From NCBI GenBank assembly GCA_028291845.1, contig JAQGNM010000309.1, positions 1-12,156 on the forward strand: 12,156 nt of DNA. The letters are read 5' to 3'. The notes beneath the pieces are model-generated. The model was not told the DNA's origin, did not search any database, and was given only the letters and a program-made list of their open reading frames with translations. Position 1 is the stretch's first letter; the number at the start of each line of letters is the position of its first letter. Below are positions 7,205 to 12,156 of this stretch, in pieces. Source of the stretch: Massilia sp. (GTDB lineage Bacteria; Pseudomonadota; Gammaproteobacteria; Burkholderiales; Burkholderiaceae_D). The position numbers were made by a program, and so were the translations under genes.

Positions 7205-8023
7205 TCAGGCAGCCTTGCGGCGGCGCGCGGCGATCAAGCCGGCCAGGCCGAGGCCGAGCAGGGCGATGCTGGCTGGCTCCGGCACCGAGCCGACGCCGGT
7301 GACACCCTCGATGACGTCGTTCTGGCACGTTTCACCCCAGTGCATGGCGAACGACGTCCAGTTCATCATGTCGGTGCCGCTGATGTCGATCGAGAAGCTG
7401 ACCAGGCCGTTGGCGGCAGTCATGGTGCCGTCCTTGAGGCTGTCGGACACCGAGAGGGAGGTGGTCTTGACGGTATCGGCCTGGCCGTAGCGGTAGCCGA
7501 CCGGGTTGGTCGTGCCCATGCCGGCTGCCTTCATGACGGTGTCGGAAGTATTGATGTTGGCGGCGTTGATGGCGGCCGCGGTGGTGGCGCCGGTCGGGGT
7601 GCCCAGCTGGTACAGCGTGACGGCCGCAGCGGTGATTGCGCCGGTGGTGTAACGGGCGCTGTCGATGCCCAAGGCGTATTTCCAGATGGTGCCGCTGTTG
7701 GCCATGTTGTCGGTGGTATAACCGCTACCCACGGCGCCGACCGGGTTCCAGGCGTTCGACAGGAACAGGTCGCCGTAGCCGACCTTGACGCCGGAGACGG
7801 TGGTGGCGTTGCCGGCGAAAACGGTGCTGATGACGACGTTGAGTACATTGTTAACGCGCGTGATGCTCGCCTGGCTGATGGCATAGTCGCTGCCGCCGAT
7901 ACTCTCGGCGCTGCTGTACGTGCCCGTGCCGCCGGTATAGTTATCGGTGATGGTGCCGGCGTGCGCGCCGTTCAATGCCAGGGCAGCAAGCGCTGCGACG
8001 GCAAAACTGTGGAATTTTCTCAT
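7205..8023 (-). CDS. PEP-CTERM sorting domain protein, secreted
   Basis: This 272-aa protein has an N-terminal signal peptide (MRKFHSFAVAALAALALNGAHA, probable cleavage after AHA at residue 22). It ends in a canonical PEP-CTERM tripartite signal: VPEPAS at 247-252, a hydrophobic Leu/Gly segment, and basic RRRK before the end. Such proteins are exported, then cut and anchored or released by an exosortase (EpsH/XrtA), usually in species that make exopolysaccharide. The body is rich in Thr, Ala, Gly, Asn and Ser with a single cysteine in HWGETCQNDVIEG. From memory, an HW-x(3)-C-x-NDxIEG block just before the PEP motif recurs in a PEP-CTERM subgroup. No enzymatic domain is recognised. AAGGTGG (complement of 8029-8035) lies 5 nt before the ATG. 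It is divergent from prsT and likely driven by the element at 8060-8075. Confidence 0.92.
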   Translation of the reverse strand: MRKFHSFAVAALAALALNGAHAGTITDNYTGGTGTYSSAESIGGSDYAISQASITRVNNVLNVVISTVFAGNATTVSGVKVGYGDLFLSNAWNPVGAVGSGYTTDNMANSGTIWKYALGIDSARYTTGAITAAAVTLYQLGTPTGATTAAAINAANINTSDTVMKAAGMGTTNPVGYRYGQADTVKTTSLSVSDSLKDGTMTAANGLVSFSIDISGTDMMNWTSFAMHWGETCQNDVIEGVTGVGSVPEPASIALLGLGLAGLIAARRRKAA

Positions 8024-8059
8024 TCAGGCCACCTTGTAGGTTTATTGTATGGACTTTAT

Positions 8060-8075
8060 AGCATGAAACATGCCA
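8060..8075 (-). promoter_or_regulatory. Sigma-54-like -24/-12 promoter of the PEP-CTERM gene
   Basis: On the - strand the bases read TGGCATGTTTCATGCT, against the sigma-54 consensus TGGCACGRNNNTTGCW. The GG and GC doublets have the required 10-bp spacing; the differences are T for C at position 6, T for R at position 8 and A for T at position 12. Transcription would start near base 8050, leaving a leader of about 26 nt that just accommodates the ribosome binding site at 8029-8035. PEP-CTERM genes are known to be controlled by the PrsK/PrsR two-component system with RpoN in some betaproteobacteria, which supports the call. A competing reading is a sigma-70 promoter (TTTATT, 17 bp, TATAAA with -10 at 8055-8060) giving nearly the same start. 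The core GCATG-AAA-CATGC is also a small dyad. Confidence 0.5.
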
Positions 8076-8127
8076 GGAATAAACACTTCTTTATAACCAG
8101 TAGCTTACACTAATTGCCATGATGCAA

Positions 8128-8177
8128 CGCATGTTGAGTGTAAAAAATTCCGACAGTGTTGTTAACTTGAACATGCG
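8128..8177. promoter_or_regulatory. Inverted copies of CGCATGTT upstream of the PEP-CTERM promoter
   Basis: CGCATGTT occurs on the + strand at 8128-8135 and on the - strand at 8170-8177. The first copy is the centre of the local dyad CAAC-GCAT-GTTG (8125-8136). They lie about 55-115 bp upstream of the sigma-54-like element, a usual distance for enhancer sites of sigma-54 activators, and between the divergent genes. A third GCATGTT is inside the promoter itself (- strand, 8067-8073). Binding by a regulator is inferred only from position and repetition. Confidence 0.3.
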
Positions 8178-8275
8178 TCTATGAAATAGCGTCCCAAATA
8201 CTTATTGCAGGGCAACTTTTTATATGCCACCATTCCGGCACACCCTTGTCTTGGGGATGACGCTAAAGGATGGTT

Positions 8276-11053
8276 ATGTTGTATTTAATGCACAATCGCT
8301 TCCGCCCGGCGCTGCTTTGCGCAGCCTTGTCCGGCGCCTTGATGGTGGCCGGCTGCGCCGCCGAATCGCACGACGAAACGCGTGCCAAGGTGCTGGAGTA
8401 TCAAAAGAAAAGCGATTTGAACGCGGCTGTCATCGTCCTCAAGAATTCGCTTGAAAAGTCGCCGCAGGATGGCGAATTCCGTTTGCTGCTCGCGCGCATC
8501 TATCTGGAGCAGGGCGACCCGATCAGCGCCGAGAAGGAGGTGCGCCTGGCGATCGCCGCCAGCCAGCCGGTCGCGCAGACCTTGCCGGTGCTGGGACGCG
8601 CACTCAATCTGCAGGGGCAGTTTCAAAAGACGCTGGACGAGACCCAGCGCAATGTCGGCTCGAAAGACCCGGAGTTGTTGTGCCTGCGTGGCGACGCCTA
8701 CCTGGCGCTCAACCGCAACGAGGACGCGCGTCAGCTGTACCAGTTTGCCCTCGAAACCAAGCCCAACTATGTATACGCCTTGATCGGCCTGGGCCGCCTG
8801 TCCTTCCTCGCCGCCGACTTGCCGGCTGCCAACCGCTACGCCAACGACGCCATCGCGTCGCAAGCGAACAACACCGATGCGCTGATGTTCCGCGGCGATC
8901 TGTTGCGTGCGGAGAACAAAACGGCGGAGGCGCTGGCTGCCTACGACAAGGCCCTGGCCATCAACCCCTTCCACCGCACCGCCAACGTCGAGAAGGCTTA
9001 CCTGGACATCGGCATCGGCGACTACCCGGCGGCCACCCGCGAACTGAAGGCGGCCCGCAAGATTGCGCCGGGCAGCCTGCTGGTGGCCTACAGCCAGGCC
9101 CTGCTCGACTTTTCGATGGGCAAGAATGTCGAGGCCCAGGACCAGATCCGCACCGTGCTGCGGGTGGCGCCGGAGCACATGCCGAGCTTGCTGCTGGCGG
9201 GCGCCGTGGCCCTCAACCTGGGCTCGCTGCACCAGGCCGAACATCACTTGCGTCACTATATGGAGAAGCATCCCGACAACGCGTACGCGCGCAAGATGCT
9301 GGCCCAGTCGCTGCTCAAGCGCGGCGATTCGCCGGGCGCGCTGGCGGTGCTCGAGCCGGCCTTGAAGAGCGGTCCGAAGGATGTGCAATTGCTGGCCCTG
9401 GCCGGCGAGTCGTACATGCAGGCGGCCGATTACGACCAGGCCGGGCAATATTTCGAGCGCGCCAGCACGCTCGATCCGAAGGCCGCTTCGCTGCGCATGT
9501 CGCTGGCGATGAGCAAACTGGGCAAGGGCAACGCCACCCAGGCGATCGATGACCTGCAGTTGGCGACCCAGCTCGACAGCAAGTCGCCAAAGGCCGGCAT
9601 CGCGCTGATTCGCACCGAATTGAATTTGAAAAATTACGCCGGCGCATTAAAAGCCGCCACCGCGCTGGAACAGCAGCAAAGCAACAATCCGACCGTGCTC
9701 GACCTGAAAGGGCAGGCTTATGCCGGCATGAACGACCTCGAGCACGCGCGCGCCAGCTTCGAGCAAGCGCTGAAGGCGCAAGCCGACTTTTTCCCGGCGG
9801 CCGCCAACCTGGCGCAACTGGACCTGCGGGCCGGCAAAACCGAGGCGGCCGGCAGCCGCCTGAAAGCCTTCCTGGCCGCCAACCCGGCCAGCGTCGATGC
9901 GATGACGGCGCTGGCCGCCATGGCCGCCAGCGCCAACCGCGAGGCCGAAGTGACCGACTGGCTGACCCGCGCGGTGGCCGTCGATCCGACCGCCACCGGG
10001 CCTTCGGTCAACCTGATCACCCAATACCTGAAACTGCAACAGACGCAAAAAGCGCTCGACGTCGCGCTGCAACTGAAGGTGTCGCATCCGGACGAGCCGG
10101 ACCTGCTCGACCTGATGGGCAAGGCGCAACTGGCCAACAAGGATCTCGATGGCGCGCTCGATTCCTACCGCCGCCTGACGGTGGCGCTGCCGCGCTCGGC
10201 GCAGGCGCAGATGCAGTTGGGCGCCTTGCTGATGGTGACCAAAAAAGACGCCGCTGCCGAGGAGGTGTTCAAGACGGCGCTGTCGATTCAGCCGGACTTC
10301 CCGGCAGCACAGCTGGCCCTGATCGAGCTGTACGTGCGCAAGGGCTGGAACGACCTGGCGCTGCAGCAGGCCACCCGCATCATCCGCAACCACCCGCAGT
10401 CCGCTGCCGGTTACCAGTTGAGCGCCGACGTGCTGCAGGCCGACGGCAAGCTGGCCGACGCCATGCCGTTCTTTGAAAAGGCGCTGACCATCGCCAACCA
10501 CAGCGAGGCGCTGATCAAGCTGGCCAACGCGCTGCGCGTGGGCGGCAAGAAGGAAGAATCGGCGCGCCGCGTGGCAGCCTGGCTGCAACAGCATCCGAAC
10601 GACATGCGGGTGGAAATGTACCGTGCCGAATGCGCCCTCAACGACAAGCAATACGCCGCCGCGGCCGCGCAGTTCGAGGCTATCGTGGCGCGGTATCCGA
10701 AAAATGCGGTTGCGCTGAATAACCTTGCCATGAGTTATACACTTGGCGGCGACAAACGCGCCGTGGCGACGGCCGAAAAAGCCTACGCCATCGCCGGCGA
10801 ACAGCCGATGGTGATCGACACCCTGGGCTGGATTCTGGTGCAGGAAGGCAATGTGGCGCGCGGCCTGCCCTTGCTGCTGCGCGCCAGCGCCCTGGCGCCG
10901 GCCGCCCACGACATCCGCCTGCACGTGGCGCAAGGCCTGGTCAAGTCGGGCGACCGGCCGGCGGCGCGCAAGGAACTCGAGGCGATCACCGGGCCGGGCG
11001 TGCGTTTTGCGCAGGTCGACGAGGCGCGCGCCTTGCTCAGGGAGCTGCGCTGA
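8276..11053 (+). CDS. prsT: PrsT-type PEP-CTERM system TPR-repeat lipoprotein
   Basis: This 925-aa protein begins with a lipoprotein signal sequence: Arg-containing MLYLMHNRFRP, a hydrophobic stretch, and lipobox VAGC with the acylated cysteine at C27, followed by Ala, which suggests the outer membrane. The rest is almost continuous tetratricopeptide repeats, roughly 20, shown by recurring patterns such as ALAAYDKALAINP, AAANLAQLDLRAGKTEAA and MVIDTLGWILVQEGN. Length, lipobox and repeat content match the PrsT family that accompanies exosortase/PEP-CTERM systems, where it is thought to help export or assemble exopolysaccharide or sorted proteins. The start at 8276 is preferred because AAAGG (8265-8269) sits 6 nt before it; ATG 8270 overlaps that site, and ATG 8288 has none. 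It diverges from a PEP-CTERM gene and converges on the oxidoreductase gene. I see no clear promoter; CGGCAC at 8236-8241 is only half of a sigma-54 site. Confidence 0.87.
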   Translation: MLYLMHNRFRPALLCAALSGALMVAGCAAESHDETRAKVLEYQKKSDLNAAVIVLKNSLEKSPQDGEFRLLLARIYLEQGDPISAEKEVRLAIAASQPVAQTLPVLGRALNLQGQFQKTLDETQRNVGSKDPELLCLRGDAYLALNRNEDARQLYQFALETKPNYVYALIGLGRLSFLAADLPAANRYANDAIASQANNTDALMFRGDLLRAENKTAEALAAYDKALAINPFHRTANVEKAYLDIGIGDYPAATRELKAARKIAPGSLLVAYSQALLDFSMGKNVEAQDQIRTVLRVAPEHMPSLLLAGAVALNLGSLHQAEHHLRHYMEKHPDNAYARKMLAQSLLKRGDSPGALAVLEPALKSGPKDVQLLALAGESYMQAADYDQAGQYFERASTLDPKAASLRMSLAMSKLGKGNATQAIDDLQLATQLDSKSPKAGIALIRTELNLKNYAGALKAATALEQQQSNNPTVLDLKGQAYAGMNDLEHARASFEQALKAQADFFPAAANLAQLDLRAGKTEAAGSRLKAFLAANPASVDAMTALAAMAASANREAEVTDWLTRAVAVDPTATGPSVNLITQYLKLQQTQKALDVALQLKVSHPDEPDLLDLMGKAQLANKDLDGALDSYRRLTVALPRSAQAQMQLGALLMVTKKDAAAEEVFKTALSIQPDFPAAQLALIELYVRKGWNDLALQQATRIIRNHPQSAAGYQLSADVLQADGKLADAMPFFEKALTIANHSEALIKLANALRVGGKKEESARRVAAWLQQHPNDMRVEMYRAECALNDKQYAAAAAQFEAIVARYPKNAVALNNLAMSYTLGGDKRAVATAEKAYAIAGEQPMVIDTLGWILVQEGNVARGLPLLLRASALAPAAHDIRLHVAQGLVKSGDRPAARKELEAITGPGVRFAQVDEARALLRELR

Positions 11054-11056
11054 GTT

Positions 11057-12046
11057 TTATTCCGCCGGGATTACTTCCAGCACAATCTTGCCCACATGCG
11101 AACTCGATTCCATCAGCGTGTGCGCCTGCGCCGCTTCGGCCAGCGGGAAAGTTTTATAAATCACCGGCTTGATCTTGCCCGCCTCGAGCAGCGGCCAGAC
11201 GTGTTCGCGCAGCTTGGCGGCAATGGCCGCCTTGAACGCTACCGGGCGCGGCCGCAGGGTCGAGCCCGTCAGGGTCAAGCGGCGCAGCAGGATCTGGCCC
11301 AGCGGCACGGTGGCCTTGCCGCCGCCCAGCAAGGCGATGAACACCAGCCGGCCGTCGTCGGCCAGGCAGCCGATTTCGCGCGGCACGTAATCGCCGCCGA
11401 CCATGTCGAGAATCACATCGACACCCTTGCCGTTGGTTGCCGTTTTCACCACTTCGACAAAGTCCTCGGTTTTATAGTTGATCGCCCGGTCGGCGCCGAG
11501 CGCTTCGCAGGCACGGCATTTTTCGTCGGAACCGGCGGTGGCGAACACGGTGTGGCCGAGCGCCTTGGCCAGCTGGATGGCGGTCACGCCGATGCCGGAC
11601 GAGCCGCCTTGCACCATGAAGGTTTCGCCTTCCTGCAAGCCGCCACGGTCGTAGACGTTGCTCCAGACGGTGAAAAAGGTTTCCGGCAGCGAGGCCGCTT
11701 CCAGCATCGTCATGCCTTTTGGCACCGGCAAGCACAGTTTCAAGTCGGCTATGCAATATTCCGCATAACCGCCGCCCTGCACCAGCGCGCACACCTGGTC
11801 GCCCGGTTTAAAATCGCTGCCGGCCAGGTCGCCACTGACAATCTCTCCGGCAATTTCCAGGCCGGGCAGGTCGGACGCCCCTTTCGGCACCGGATAGTTG
11901 CCGGTGCGCTGCAGCACGTCGGGGCGGTTGATGCCGGCCGCGTGCACCTTGATGAGGACCTGGCCGGGGCCGGCCACGGGCATCGGGCGCTCGCACAGTT
12001 GCAGGACATCCGGCGCGCCGGGCTGGGTGATTTCAATTGCACGCAT
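11057..12046 (-). CDS. NAD(P)H quinone oxidoreductase, PIG3-type zinc-independent MDR
   Basis: A 329-aa cytoplasmic medium-chain dehydrogenase/reductase. The N-terminal catalytic GroES-like domain contains INRPDVLQRTGNYPVP (39-54) and LPGLEIAGEI (60-69). The Rossmann domain carries the nucleotide-binding motif GGSSGIG (147-153) within VQGGSSGIGVTAIQLAKALG. The zinc-ligand cysteines of alcohol dehydrogenases are absent. GSTLRPRP (261-268) and the tail SSSHVGKIVLEV are typical of the PIG3 quinone oxidoreductase family. It would reduce quinones or other electrophilic carbonyl compounds with NADPH. AAGGAGA (complement of 12052-12058) lies 5 nt before the ATG. Its stop codon is 3 bp from that of prsT on the opposite strand, with no terminator between them. 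No functional link to its neighbours is evident. Confidence 0.93.
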   Translation of the reverse strand: MRAIEITQPGAPDVLQLCERPMPVAGPGQVLIKVHAAGINRPDVLQRTGNYPVPKGASDLPGLEIAGEIVSGDLAGSDFKPGDQVCALVQGGGYAEYCIADLKLCLPVPKGMTMLEAASLPETFFTVWSNVYDRGGLQEGETFMVQGGSSGIGVTAIQLAKALGHTVFATAGSDEKCRACEALGADRAINYKTEDFVEVVKTATNGKGVDVILDMVGGDYVPREIGCLADDGRLVFIALLGGGKATVPLGQILLRRLTLTGSTLRPRPVAFKAAIAAKLREHVWPLLEAGKIKPVIYKTFPLAEAAQAHTLMESSSHVGKIVLEVIPAE

Positions 12047-12156
12047 GCGTTTCTCCTTGGTTCAATGTCACGCAGCATACTAGCCTTGCTAAAATCGCGC
12101 TCTTGACCGCGGTGAAATTTTGCAAAGTTGCTTGAAATGATTTCCAGACGAGCCAT

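Noticed and set aside
7151..8113. Long + strand open frame opposite the PEP-CTERM gene
   Set aside because: The - strand gene has a signal peptide and a full PEP-CTERM signal; the + frame is Gly/Asp/Val repeat-like sequence without homology I can recognise and it begins inside the terminator.
8236..8250. Sigma-54 promoter for prsT on the + strand (CGGCACACCCTTGTC)
   Set aside because: The -24 half is fair, but TTG falls one base too early and the -12 GC is replaced by TC; sigma-54 spacing is strict.
9647..10933. Long - strand open frame inside prsT
   Set aside because: Antisense to a continuous TPR array; the translation is Arg/His/Gln-rich with no recognisable domain.
12077..12108. Promoters in the upstream region of the oxidoreductase gene (TAGTAT on -, TTGACC and TAAAAT on +)
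   Set aside because: Each hexamer lacks a partner at an acceptable spacing, so no promoter can be supported in either direction.
12047..12156. A second gene start at the right edge (- strand ATG at 12156)
   Set aside because: This frame runs on into the oxidoreductase gene in a different frame, with no recognisable protein pattern and no visible upstream sequence.

Overview
The window is GC-rich, densely coded bacterial DNA. It looks like a betaproteobacterium of the Burkholderiales, most likely Oxalobacteraceae (Massilia, Duganella or Janthinobacterium type). That placement is inferred from codon use, the pairing of a PEP-CTERM protein with a PrsT-type TPR lipoprotein, and the layout of the catabolic operon; no marker gene in the window proves it.

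Bases 1-7140 (+ strand) hold an aromatic-acid-type catabolic and uptake cluster. It starts with the C-terminal two thirds of an aryl/acyl-CoA ligase, cut by the left edge and resembling 4-chlorobenzoate/benzoate-CoA ligases. Next come all five parts of a branched-chain-amino-acid-type (HAAT) ABC importer: periplasmic binding protein, LivH and LivM permeases, and LivG and LivF ATPases. An enoyl-CoA hydratase/isomerase family enzyme follows, then the remains of an alpha/beta hydrolase. The likely logic is import of a carboxylate, CoA activation by the ligase, and processing of the thioester by the crotonase-fold enzyme; the hydrolase would have acted late in the route. The hydrolase is broken by a nonsense codon and by an internal deletion with a frame change that removes the nucleophile region. 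The substrate cannot be read from the sequence. A hairpin lies between the binding-protein and permease genes, and livH-livM, livM-livG and livG-livF all overlap. A symmetric, probably bidirectional terminator (7139-7167) closes the cluster.

Bases 7205-11053 form an extracellular sorting module. A secreted PEP-CTERM protein (- strand) is divergent from a 925-aa TPR lipoprotein recognised as PrsT of the exosortase/PEP-CTERM system (+ strand). The roughly 250-bp AT-richer gap between them holds a sigma-54-like -24/-12 element correctly placed for the PEP-CTERM gene, with repeats of GCATGTT upstream of it. No exosortase is in the window.

Bases 11057-12046 (- strand) encode a zinc-independent quinone oxidoreductase of the PIG3 type, convergent with prsT with only 3 bp between the stop codons. 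The last 110 bp are the upstream region of this gene, with no gene I can support. I saw no tRNA, rRNA, CRISPR array, insertion sequence or prophage gene.
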